Assembly (NCBI GenBank): GCA_001692895.1
Contig: KV748241.1
Location: 310,001-374,000, forward strand
Reading direction: 5' to 3'
Source of the DNA: Cenococcum geophilum 1.58
Lineage: Eukaryota > Ascomycota > Dothideomycetes > Gloniales > Gloniaceae
DNA length: 64,000 nucleotides
Under the pieces are notes generated by a model that was not told the origin of the DNA, ran no database searches, and saw nothing but the letters and a program-made list of their open reading frames with translations. Made by a program: the position numbers and the translations under genes. Shown one piece after another: positions 23,670-34,079 of the stretch (the stretch's first letter is position 1; each line of letters opens with the position of its first letter).

Positions 23670-23985
23670 CCTAAGAGTTTAAGTTAGTCGCTACTTTATT
23701 ATTAGAGGTAGTTAAGGGTCTATAGCTACTTTACTAGCTACTATATTTCTTAATATAGTAGTAATAGCGTTAGGTAATTTCTAGTAGGTTTCTATCCCTT
23801 AACCTACTAAAATTCGTCTATATATTATTGATAAGAATTAGCCAATTAAATTAACGCAATCGATTATATATATTGTTTAGATTTAGTATTTTATATAGAC
23901 TACTTACTCTATAGATACTAGTGGGTTAAGGGATAGGGGTTCTAGTCTATACGTATTCTTTAGGTTATATTATATATATCCTTTT
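23670..23985 (-). repeat. X-type LTR fragment, first half
   Basis: It begins with cctaagagtttaagttag, homologous to LTR-internal position 23,091, directly after the end of the preceding LTR, and runs to the ctttt at 23,981-23,985. It continues at 33,176 after the insertions. The first ~200 bp of the LTR are absent. The ctttt is duplicated at 33,171-33,175 as a target duplication. Confidence 0.72.
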
Positions 23986-24253
23986 TATAATAAAGCCTTG
24001 TAGGAAATACTACGGTAGACTTATTAATGGGCTAGGTATATAGGTTAAGGAATAGTTAAATATAAATATAACTAGTGGAGTAAGTTACCTAATAGATTAA
24101 CTCTAATTATATTCTAAGATTTACTATAAAGAAGAGAACTATCTAGGTAAGGACTATAGTCCTTTAAATATATAATACTGCGCCTAAGAAATGTACTAAG
24201 TATATTAGTACGTTAGTACGTTAGTACGTTATATTCCTATATTTCTACGTTTC
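23986..24253. repeat. solo LTR 'Y', left part
   Basis: Starts tataataaagcc. It was split by the gypsy Z insertion and continues at 32,756-33,170, where it ends ccgtaaca. Together the pieces make about 680 bp with TG-like/CA ends and a ctttt target duplication. Its middle is clearly related to the Z LTR: it shares cttattaatgggctaggtat and the taatagattaactc and ggaactatctaggta-like blocks. Y and Z therefore come from related families. Confidence 0.72.
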
Positions 24254-24676
24254 TGTAACGGAACCTTATAGCAAGAACTATAATAGGCTTGTTAATGGGC
24301 TAGGTGTGTAGGTAAAGCAAGTTAAAGTTAACAAAGTAATAATAACTAGTGGAGTGGTTGCCTAATAGATTAACTCCAATTATATTCTGAGAATTACTAT
24401 AAGGAAGGAACTATCTAGGTAGGGATTAAGGGTCCTTAAATACACAACCGTACTCCTATAAAATCCTTCTTGTATATAATATATGTCTTATATATAAGGT
24501 ACGTAAGTTCCTCTTATTCCTCTTATTTAATACGTAGTATATTATATAACCTTAGTTACCATTCCTTGTTATATAGTTCTACCGGTTCTACCTTAGATTA
24601 TACCTAAATTAACTAACTAGCTTCTTCCGTCTCTTCTCTAAGTAGTTATAACATTGTACTTAAAGCGTCCGTAACA
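24254..24676 (-). repeat. gypsy Z LTR, left copy (3' LTR)
   Basis: 423 bp, from tgtaacggaacc to gcgtccgtaaca on the plus strand. It is the more AT-shifted copy over most of its length, but some sites are mutated only in the right copy (for example its start, tgtaacgg here and tataacgg there). Both LTRs were therefore hit independently. Confidence 0.92.
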
Positions 24677-24819
24677 CCATCTCCCTCCTCTTTATCTTTA
24701 TCCTTAAAGATTTAAAATATCTCTAAGTTATTTACTAGAGGTATAATGTCCGTCTAATTAATTTAGTTAATATTATTACTTATTATACCTAAAGCAATTT
24801 CTTCTTTATACGCCCAACG

Positions 24820-25860
24820 TCGTGCTCGCACGGTTACTGCAATATTATCTCTTAGTAAGATTATACCGTCTCCGTATTCTTATTGTTTAAAAGAGGGGTT
24901 AGTTTATATTATATTAGTAAGTCCATCTTCGCAATAACCGTTCTTTTACTTAAAGTGCACTAAAGTAAATATTTATTTGTCCTATAACGTTCGCTCTACT
25001 TCTAATACTAAATATACGCAACCTATTACTCTTAATAGTTGTCTAGTTCCCTAATTGATTTATCTTAGGGTTTTATATTTAATTTGCTACTGCGCGGCTA
25101 GATAGTAAACTATCTTAAGCCCTTACTAAGTTAGAATATTCTTACAATGCGGAATAGAAGGCCCTAGATGCTCGGATCGCGGCGTCTACTTATCTGCTTC
25201 GTCTTAAGAAGGTTTATAAGAAGGTGTGTTTTAAGGAGTAGAAACTTATGGAATAAGGTTTATAGGAACTTAGCGATAAAAAAACGGATTTTCCTCTAAT
25301 AGTGTAACGTTTCCCGCCCTAACGTCGCCATTCGGCCAAAAAGACACGGAGTGCTTGCGAACTTGTTCGTAAGCGCGGCGGGATCTAATATATGTACTCT
25401 TACAATTGCCCTCCCCTCTGCGCGTTCGTCCTCGAACGCCAAGCCGTAGGGGGTCCGCACACGAAGAGTCGCACTATATATTAGGAGTCCCCAGTAACGT
25501 AAGCGATCGGAATCTTTACCGACGCCTTATTGCACGGATGCGCGTTAGACTATACTAGAGCGAAGTAACTAATAGGGATCGAACCCACAATACCTGGCCC
25601 TAGTAAGTTCGCAAGCACAATTGTAACGTGGCCCGCCCTAACGTCGCCATTCAGCCAAAAAGACACGGAGTGCTTGCGAACTTGTTCGCAAGCGCGGCGG
25701 GACCTAATATATTTACAAATAGAGAAGGAAATAGATCTAAGTAGCTCGGCAACTGCTCTTCTTAGGTCCCCCTTAGGTAACTTATTCTTTAGCGATCCTT
25801 TTTTATTAATACTACCTAACCTAATCTCTTCTAATACTCCTATACCTTTCCTATAGCGTT
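24820..25860 (+). pseudogene. antisense ORF relic in the 3' region of gypsy Z
   Basis: Between the Pol end and the 3' LTR a plus-strand frame reads QRRARTVTAIL, then PSPYSYCLKEGLVYI and YLKCTKVN (Cys-type motifs with some Cys read as Tyr). After TAG/TAA codons it reads a helical stretch (ALDARIAASTYLLRLKK near 25,170-25,220). It is split by the 415-bp TRIM-like insertion. I recall similar antisense reading frames in other fungal gypsy elements, but this cannot be confirmed here. Function unknown. Confidence 0.5.
25298..25722 (-). mobile_element. TRIM-like miniature LTR element, 415 bp, aatag duplication
   Basis: Terminal direct repeats of 102 bp (25,303-25,404) and 96 bp (25,622-25,717) start tgtaacg and end ttaca. 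They share gcccgccctaacgtcgccat and gacacggagtgcttgcgaac. The target duplication aatag lies at 25,298-25,302 and 25,718-25,722. The internal 217 bp are non-coding. On the minus strand a purine tract (agaggggagggcaat) abuts the distal repeat, as a polypurine tract would, and near the other end there is a sequence identical to a tRNA B-box core (ggttcgatcc). It is almost free of RIP-like change, so it is younger than the RIP of its host or too short to be recognised. Confidence 0.85.
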
Positions 25861-28800
25861 CTTTAAATTCTCTAGTAGCTTTTAGGTAGTCTTAGTATAG
25901 CTTATCCACTTAACCTTATACTATATTTTATTATTAATGTCCTTATAACTAATGATCTTTAAAACTTGCTATTTGTCTTCTTCTTGTCCTTTATACATAT
26001 CTACCTTATAGACTAGTAGCTTAATATTCCCGTGTACTAGCTTTAGCATTACAATATACTATATAGGGTAAATCTTTATTTTAGCTGGTAAGTTTAACTT
26101 AAACGTAACCGGTAAAATTTTCTACGTAATTTCAAAAGGTCCTAGTCTAACGTAGTCTAACTTCTTGCTTAGTTGTTAACTCTTAAAATTTTTATATAGT
26201 AGCTATACTTTATCTCCCTCCTTAAGATCTGGTCCCTTAGATCTCTTAATATTATAGTACCTTTTCATTCTCTCTTATACTCTTTTTACTAATTCTATAA
26301 GGTCTATATAAAGATTTATTAACGTCTTTATTCTCTCTTTAGCTGTACTACTCGTTTTCTTTACTTATTATAGTGACAACGATATTCTTAGCTTATATCT
26401 ATAATTTGCCTTAAATAGTAATATACCCATTTCTTTTTAAGGTGTTATATTGTATATAAACTGTATAACTGGTAATAGCGATACCTAATTATTCTATACG
26501 TGATTAATATAATGTCTTAGATACTACTCTAGCATCTAATTTAATCTTTCCGTTTAACCGTCTATCTGCGGATAATATGCAATAGAAGTTACTGCTCAAA
26601 CTCCTTGCTCCGCTAAGAATACCTCTTAGAATACTGCTATGAATCTTAAATCTCTATCCAATATAATCTTGCTTAGTGCTCTATATCTTATAAACACTTC
26701 TTTAACATAGATTCTAGCGACATCTTCTACTAAGATTTCTTCTATGCATGCTATAAAGTATCCCTACTTTATAAGCTTGTCTACTATTACTAAGATCGCG
26801 TTATAATCTTGTCCAGTAATAGGATCTCTTAATTTTAGCAACTTAATAATAAAGTCCCATAATATAACCTCCTATAGTCTCTCTAGTATTTTAACAGGTT
26901 ATAGCCCTCTATATGGCCTATGCCTCGTTAGCTTATTCCTTTAGTAATCTAAATACTCCTTAGTGACCTTCCTAGCTATCCTCTAGATTCCGTTAATAAT
27001 ATACTCCTCTTAGAGTCTTAACACTAAGCCTGTAGCTCTATTATGTCCTTAAGTTAATCCCTTATAGAATTCTTCTATAAATTGCTCTACTATACTTCTT
27101 AGGATATACTTCGCTTCTTAATTTTCGTATATATCCGCCTATAGATCTTTTAGCTATGCTTTTAGAATTTTTTATACCCAAAAGCTTTCTAGTATCTCAT
27201 AGACTCTTTCTAACTCGTTATTTTCTTAAGTTACTGCAATTTTTAGATAATTATACCTAATTAATCCGTCTATATCTTTTTATAGTAAAGCCCCTAATAG
27301 CTTTTTATTATTCTGTAGTTTAGCCTTATAACTTAGAGCATCTGCTTATATATTGTCTATACCCTTAGTATACTAAATCTCAAAATGGTATTCTATAAGC
27401 ATCTCTGCCTATCTAACCTGTCTTTAGTTAAGTTCCTTTATTATTAGGAATCCTATTAGGTTCTTATAATCCGTCTTAACTATAAATGGTTTCTCTGTGC
27501 CTTATAAGAATACTCTTTATTCCTTTAATACTGTAACTATACCTAATAACTCCTTGTTATAGATGTTATAGTTTAACTCTAGTAGTATTATCTTCCGACT
27601 GTAGTATACCACTAGGTGCTATTTATCTTAATATTTCTATATAAAGTACGCCCCTAGTATATAATCTAATGCATCTATTTCTACAACCGTCTCTAGTTCT
27701 AGTTAATAGATCTTAAGAACTGGCTCCTAGGTGAACAACTCTTTAACTTTCTTAAAGAGTTCTCTTTATTCCTCTCCCTATGCCTATAGTTCTTCTTTCT
27801 TTATTAATCACGTAAATGGCTTAATGTTTTTTAACTACTGCGCTATAAACCTTCTGCAGTAATTGTAAAACCCTAAAAACAATCTTAATTATATAACGTT
27901 TTCTAGTTCTTGCTAATTCACTATAGCCTTAATCTTCTTTAGATCTATGCTAAATTAGCCTAGTTTAATAATAAATCCGACGAAATTGGTTTTCCTAGTA
28001 AAGAACTTGTATTTCTTAATTACTACTAGTATCTGTTCTTCTTATAGTCTCTTTAAGACCTATTTAACGTATTCCCCGTGTTCTTCCTTAGTTATTAAGT
28101 AGATAATAATATCGTTAAGATATGCTATAATAAATTCATCCAAGTGTTCTCCTAATATATTATTAATACGCTTCTAGAACGTTGCTAGTGCGTTTATAAG
28201 CCCGAATTATATAACTAATAGTTTATATAGTCCTTCCTTTAACCTAAAGGCTGCCTTCTATTTGTTGCCTTCCTTGATCCTAATCTAATAGTATACCTAT
28301 CTTAGATCTATCTTTGTAAAGATTTGCGCATTGCCTATCCTATCTTAGATTTCGCTAATTAAGGGTAAAGGATACCTATCCTTCCTAGTAATACTATTTA
28401 ACTGTCTGTAGTTAATATATAGCCTTAGTTTGCTATTCTTCTTTGGTACGAACAGTACTAGATATCCCGCTAATAACTGCGATAGTCTAATGTATCCCTT
28501 TTATAAAATTTTCTAGATAAACTCTTTTAGTACTCTACCTTCTTCTTTAGTAAGCTTATAGATTAAAAAGAACTTTAGACTTATTCCTGGTTCTAACTCT
28601 ATTTTATAATTCTATGCTATATATTCTAACAGCTTTTTACTTTCTAGTGACTATAGTTTCTTACCATACTTATGGTATCTTTTTGGTATATAACTTAAGC
28701 CTCGCTCAGTCTCTTTATATATCGCTTTAACTTAGTACTATACCATCTTAGCTTGTTATCGCATTTTGCGGCGTTAAGTATTTCTAATATCGACCTAACC

Positions 28801-31229
28801 TATAATCCAATCGATCCTTAGATTGTATTTCTATAACTAAGGTATTCCTAATACTGCCTTATCCCGTCCTAATGGTAGGATATTAAAAGATATCTTAATT
28901 TGTCTCCCTTTAATGGTTAACTAAATAGGTCCTATTTTAAGATTAATGATCCCTCCTTTATAGGCTATTGGATCTCCTGAAATTGTAACTAATAGGTAAA
29001 GTTCCTTCTTTTGTTTATAAGGTAATCCTATCCTTTTAACTGCTACTAGTGAGATATGGTTCCTTATCGCTTTACTATCTATTAGCGCTTTAAACTGCTA
29101 ATTTTGCTATTTAACTCGTAAATTTAGGTGTCGTCCTTAAATTCCTTTAAGGGTTTAAGGCTCTACTACTAGCTCCCTCTGGTCCCGTGGGCCTCTACTT
29201 TTCCTAACTATTAGCTGCTTAATCCTTATGTACTTGACTTACTCTTTAGCTAATATCTAGTTCGTTTCTTGTCTTTAATATACTATAGATACGTATTTTC
29301 TAGGCATTCCTACCACTATTATCCGTCTAAGCATTTTTCTATAAGGAATCTTCCTGGTTAAAGTACTAAGCTTTCTTTCTCTTAAACTTCTACTAGATGC
29401 CATCTATATATATATTTGGCATTTCTGTACTATCGCTTATCTATTATCCAGTATATCCTTATAGGGTATTTCTAATTCTTTTCCTTTAGATTCTTATGTA
29501 TCTCGTATATGTCGTCTACGCACGCAATCCATAATAACGTATAGTGTACTAGGTGCTTTAGGTTAACTCTTAACTTATCTTTATCTTTAAGTTTAAACCT
29601 TTATTATGCTAATCTGAATGTTATAACTTCGTTTATAGGTACTAAGATACGCCTCTTGCTTTTTTAGTCCTCTAATCATTCCTCTAGATCCTTTAACGTT
29701 ATAATTAAGGCTCCTTTAATATGCGTTATGGCCTTCTCTATAATTAGGTGGTTTTGGATAACTTTCTCATCTAACTATATATAGAAATCTTCCCACTCAT
29801 TATTGTGCCTTTGCCTATACTACCTTTGGTATAACTGCTGGAGTGTATACGGCTTATCCGTAAGGAAGTATCTTCTTATTGCTATATCGTGACAGCTCTT
29901 TATATGTTGTTCTTTGAACCTAGTTAGAATCCCTAGATCCTCTTTATCTTTTAGTTTAGTAAGCCACTTAGCTCTTAGTGTGCCTGCCCTAGGCCTATTA
30001 GTGATTCTTTATACTAGCGCTCTGTCCCTTATACGTCCTAATGTACTAAATCTCTTATCTAGTTTCTGTTCTTGCTATGCGATAATTCTTTATCTAAATT
30101 CTTCTATAGTTTCTTTTGGTTTACGCCTTACGCTTAAATCCTTAAAGTCTTTATACTTCTTAATCTTAGTATTAACTTTTCAATCTTTAGTCCGAACAAT
30201 ACGTTCTACTAGTAAGTTCTCTAAGTCTATATATTCGTCTCCTAGTCTAATTACTGTTTGCGCTATAGATTCTCTAATCTGTAAAGAAGCTTCTTGCCTT
30301 TTACCTATGGGTGTCCTAATTTATACTCCGAATTCTTAGTCCCTTAGATTCTTTAATCCTAAGCTTACTTTTAACTTAAGCTTAGCTCTAGCCTTAGTCT
30401 AACTAGGCTTACTTAGTGTTCTTATCTTGTCTTAAAAGTCTTAAATTTTACTTATCTCGTCTTAAGAATCTTATGCCTATGGGAAACTTCGTTCTAAGCT
30501 TATTTGTATATCTTTAAACTAAGCTACTGCTCTGCTCTATTGGTTTTCGTCCGTTATAGGTCCTTAAGCTTGCCTTATCTTGTCTTAAGAATCTTATGCC
30601 TGTGGGAAACTTTATCCCGAGCTTATTTATATATCTTTAAACTAAGCTGCTGCTCTACTCTATCGGTTTTTGTCCGTTATAGGTCCTTAAGCTTACCTTA
30701 TCTTGTTTTGAGAATCTTAGTTATCTCTTATCTTGCTATAAAAATCTTAAGCCTTTGGCCTTTTGCCTTTATTAAGTGCCAAAGTGGTTTACTATCCTAC
30801 TTTTTTTACGTCTTATAAAGCGATAGACATTGTATCTAGTGGGGTCTTAATCCCAACTGATATTCCCTATTCTATAGTGGAATTATCCTCTGCCTCTAGT
30901 ATAATATCTCCAATAGCTGTGTATTCCTAGTAAACCGCTCTTATTGCCTTATTGTTACGAAATGTTTTGCCTACGTTAAATTTATCGTCCTTAATATCCG
31001 ATCTACGAACTGGTTCATTGGTTCCTCTATATCCTATAGGTGCTAGCTCCTATAGCTAATAGCTTGCGCCATACTTAGCGTCTTTATAAATTTGGTATAT
31101 ATTATTATAACAAAATGTAAAACTTCTAATTGAATATTCTTTTATTCCTCGCAGTATATTATTGTCCCTCTATACATATATATCGTCTACTGTTGGTCTA
31201 GTTCTCTTTATTATATAGTACTTTTAACT
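25850..31229 (-). pseudogene. gypsy Z Pol relic
   Basis: The protease motif near 29,050-29,095 reads LIDSKA (normally DSGA). The RT active-site box at about 28,097-28,126 reads YLNDIIIYL (normally YLDD). RNase H begins near 27,690 with ETVVEIDALDY. Integrase spans roughly 26,200-27,200. A chromodomain at about 25,860-25,950 reads KIISYKDINNKI then YKVKW. Numerous TAG/TAA codons disable it. Short plus-strand open frames in this interval are shadows. Confidence 0.85.
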
Positions 31230-32283
31230 ATCTTTGCAATCCCTTATAAAGTGACCTTATTTTCCGTAATTTATATAAGCTCCTTCTTTAAACCATTTTT
31301 CTTTCTATAGAGTCCGCCTAAATGTCTTCTGTTGTTAAGATCCCTAATTTAGCCTCTGCTCCTTAGACCTTTAATTACTTAATCCTTATCCTCTGGGTTT
31401 CTATGGGTTCTTACTCCATCTCTTATAGGCTTCTTTAGTACTACTTAGGTTTATTAGCTCTGCGCTATACCATAGTTTCTAACTTAGCTTTAGTTATTGC
31501 NTACTTTGCGCCTTATATAACTATGGAACTCTATCCTAACCTCTCTTAGCCTGTTCCCTTTAGTAGATTTAATTATTAATCCTAATCGCCTAATCTATTA
31601 ACTTCCTTAGGGTATCCACATCTTCCATTAGAATAATTACGTCCTAGACTTTAGCCTTAAGTCCCTATTTATACTGTGCTATAAGCGCCCTATTATTCCA
31701 CTCTACTTACGTTACTAACGTCTAGAACTGTGTTGTATACTTAATTACTGAGGTTTGTTGCGTAATATCTTAGAGTTTCCTTTCTGCCGTAGTTGTCGCC
31801 TCTAAGTCTCTGAATATTTAGGTAAGTTACTTAACAAATTTATTCTAGCTTAAGAACATAAACTGTACCTCTTAGTTCGTAGTTGTTATTCCGTTTACCT
31901 GGATTTCTGTTAGGTAAGGCTTAAACTATTTAAGTGCTCTTCCTGTTAAGAATAATCCTGCGTATGCTATTTAATCTATAGATGTTGCTAGCTTTGCTCC
32001 TTCCTGCGCTACCTTAAAGTGTATTTGCGTTAGGAATCCTTTAAGCTTCAATCTCTCTCCTAAGTATCTTTTAATTAATGGTAACTTAACCTTTGCTGCG
32101 CCTATCCCGTTAATCCTATTTTTTAACGTCGTATTATTTTCTGTTAACTGGTCGACTATCTCTTGTAGTTGTCCGACCGTTACTGGTTGCTATAAGTTAG
32201 TATCTGCCATACTGGTGTCGTTACCTGATCTTGAAGTAGTTGCCGCCGTCGATAGCGTTATGGCTGGTGCTTTTAGTGGCATG
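31230..32283 (-). pseudogene. gypsy Z Gag relic
   Basis: The ATG at 32,283-32,281 opens a frame of about 30 residues without a stop (MPLKAPAITLS..., with a second in-frame Met, MADTNL), then TAG/TAA codons appear. A zinc knuckle lies at about 31,236-31,277, with the two leading Cys read as Tyr and the last His and Cys kept (GHFIRDC). An ambiguous base occurs at 31,501. The start was chosen because it is the first ATG after the 5' LTR in the Gag frame. Confidence 0.78.
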
Positions 32284-32327
32284 TTGTTCGACTTTCTATA
32301 CTTGTTACTATAACTAGGTAGTAATTA

Positions 32328-32750
32328 TATAACGGAACCTTGTAGCAAGAACTACGATAGGCTTATTAATGGGCTAGGTATATAGGTAAAGTAAGTTAAA
32401 GTTAACAAAGTAATAATAACTGGTGGAGTGGTTGCCTAATAGATTAACTCCAATTATATTCTAAGAATTACTATAAGGAAGGAACTATCTAGGTAGGGAT
32501 TGAGGGTCCTTAAATACACAACTATACTCCTATGAAATCCTTCTTATACGTAATGTACGTCTTATACATAAGGTACGTAAGTTCCTCTTGTTCCTCTTGT
32601 TTAATACGTAGTATATTATGTGACCTCAGTTACCATTCCTCGTTACATAGTTCTACCGGTTCCATCTTAAACCGTGCCTAAATTAACCAACTAGCTTCTT
32701 CCGTCTCTTCTCTAAGTAGTCGTAACATCGTACTTAAAGCGTCCGTAACA
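32328..32750 (-). repeat. gypsy Z LTR, right copy (5' LTR)
   Basis: 423 bp, collinear with the left LTR without gaps. The end sequence gcgtccgtaaca is identical. On the minus strand it is followed by attactacctag; a primer-binding site complementary to a known tRNA could not be named. Confidence 0.92.
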
Positions 32751-32755
32751 GTTTC

Positions 32756-33170
32756 TATATTCTAAACTTATAACATAACTAGCTATATAACTTAGCTACC
32801 CCTTATTATATAGCTTAATTAGTTCTAGCACCTCCCATACTATCCCGTTTATATCTCTTCTTAATAGTGCTATTACTGCTAATATAAGGTCTATATATAA
32901 GGCACATTACTAGGGTGTATAGTAGGGAGTAGGCAAGCCGATTATGAGCTATAAGGAGAGTTAATAGAAGAGGACGATATAGTAATAAGGGTAGGCAATA
33001 GCCTTATACGGAGAGAGAGAGAGACGAGCTAATAAGAAGGGAAGGGCTGCAAGCCCGAGGTGCTTATAAGGAGGTGCCAAGCCTAGCCTTCGGCTAGGCC
33101 TTAGCTACCCTTAAGAGCTCCTAGGCGATGTAGCCGAGTAAGGGACTAAAAGTACCCTTATACCGTAACA
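32756..33170. repeat. solo LTR 'Y', right part
   Basis: Continuation of 23,986-24,253. It includes GC-richer stretches (gcctagccttcggctaggc, a perfect hairpin at about 33,076-33,094) and an agagagagagag run near 33,013. It ends accgtaaca, followed by ctttt (33,171-33,175), the target duplication. Confidence 0.72.
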
Positions 33171-33175
33171 CTTTT

Positions 33176-33766
33176 AGTTCTATCCTTAGGGTCCTATTCT
33201 ATTCTTATTATTCTAATAACATCCTTTAGGCCCGTTTTTATATCCTAACCCTATTTATAGTCCGTAAATATATTTAAGTTCCTTTTTAAGAAAAAATGGG
33301 TAAGGTAAGCTTTAGATAATATTAGCAACTTAGTGTTATAAAAGTAGGCATAAGCTAGAATACAATATACTAAATAGGGTAGTAATTAAAGAAGGCTACG
33401 TACGTGTAACTATACGTAGTTAATATAAAGATATTTAGATATAAAAATAGAATAGGTCAGGTACGGGTATAAATAGGAATTGTAGGGGAACGTGCGTAGG
33501 TATCTTGGGACGAACGTAAGCACGGGTTAAGAATGTTAAAACGTGCAGGGATATGAGAACGTATAAGTCCCGTAACACTTAGTTAATTAAGGTATAGGTA
33601 TTGCAAAAGGGGCGCGTAAGCGTATATAATTGGATTATCTATAAACAAGGATCTAAAGCTAGAGAAAAGAAAAGAGGAAAAAGATAAGCAATACCGCTTA
33701 GAGTTTTATACGGTCTTCTAGTTAGCTATCTACTAAGTTCTACCGTTTTCTGCTAGTACTATAATA
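33176..33766 (-). repeat. X-type LTR fragment, second half
   Basis: This resumes the LTR interrupted at 23,985. It matches 23,230-23,660 (agctttagataatattagc; gttaattaaggtat; aaacaaggatctaaagctag) and ends gtactataata, equivalent to the gcactgtaaca LTR end. It contains another solo LTR at 33,334-33,577. Confidence 0.75.
33329..33582. mobile_element. 244-bp solo LTR with cttag target duplication
   Basis: The insert 33,334-33,577 begins tgttataaaag and ends cccgtaaca, flanked by cttag at 33,329-33,333 and 33,578-33,582. Removing it restores the X-type LTR (agcgacttagttaatt in the right LTR copy). There is no coding sequence. The family is different from X, Y and Z as far as can be seen. Confidence 0.83.
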
Positions 33767-33875
33767 TATATAGTAACTCGTTTAAAATAGGCCTAAGCTA
33801 CTTTAATCATATTTAAATTAGGTAAATTACTAGGCTAAAGAAGGTGCTAAAGGCCTACTATATTAAAGTAGATCT
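33767..33875 (-). pseudogene. Tc1/mariner transposase relic, C-terminal piece
   Basis: Minus-strand piece of the transposase at 39,449-40,540, separated from it by the LINE. It codes for NLPNLNMIK followed by AYFKRV, the SPDLNMIE...AW.YLKR block that holds the third catalytic acid of the DDE/D domain. The catalytic Glu reads Lys (GAA to AAA) and Asp reads Asn. The end of the gene is lost at the LTR boundary 33,766. Confidence 0.8.
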
Positions 33876-34079
33876 CAAGAAGTGGTTATTAATGATAGGA
33901 GCTCGTGCTGCACCCGGCCCAAAAAAGACCAAAACCAACCAAAAGAACCCTGAAAAACACCCAGAGAATCCCCCTGAGATGCATGCATCGCAGGGGAGGC
34001 ACACGTCAAACGACGGTGGTTTGCACTCGCGCGCGACCGCCAGAACCACGCCCAGCAATAGCCCTCTATAATAAGAACG

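Larger units (their letters stand above)
24249..32755 (-). mobile_element. gypsy Z: full-length chromovirus with paired LTRs and gtttc duplication
   Basis: The LTRs at 24,254-24,676 and 32,328-32,750 have identical length (423 bp), flanked by the 5-bp target duplication gtttc (24,249-24,253 and 32,751-32,755). The internal order on the minus strand is Gag, protease, RT, RNase H, integrase, chromodomain. A purine-rich tract (aagaggagggagatgg on the minus strand) lies next to the left LTR as polypurine tract. By eye the two LTRs differ at about 38 sites, every one a transition, with no indel. The element was inserted into solo LTR Y and later received a 415-bp insertion at 25,303. Confidence 0.9.

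Noticed and set aside
29914-30818. Plus-strand open frames of 141 and 104 codons
   Set aside because: They lie antisense to the gypsy Z Gag-Pol region. They are Leu/Ser-rich shadows, and the second consists of a ~150-bp duplicated segment. No domain.
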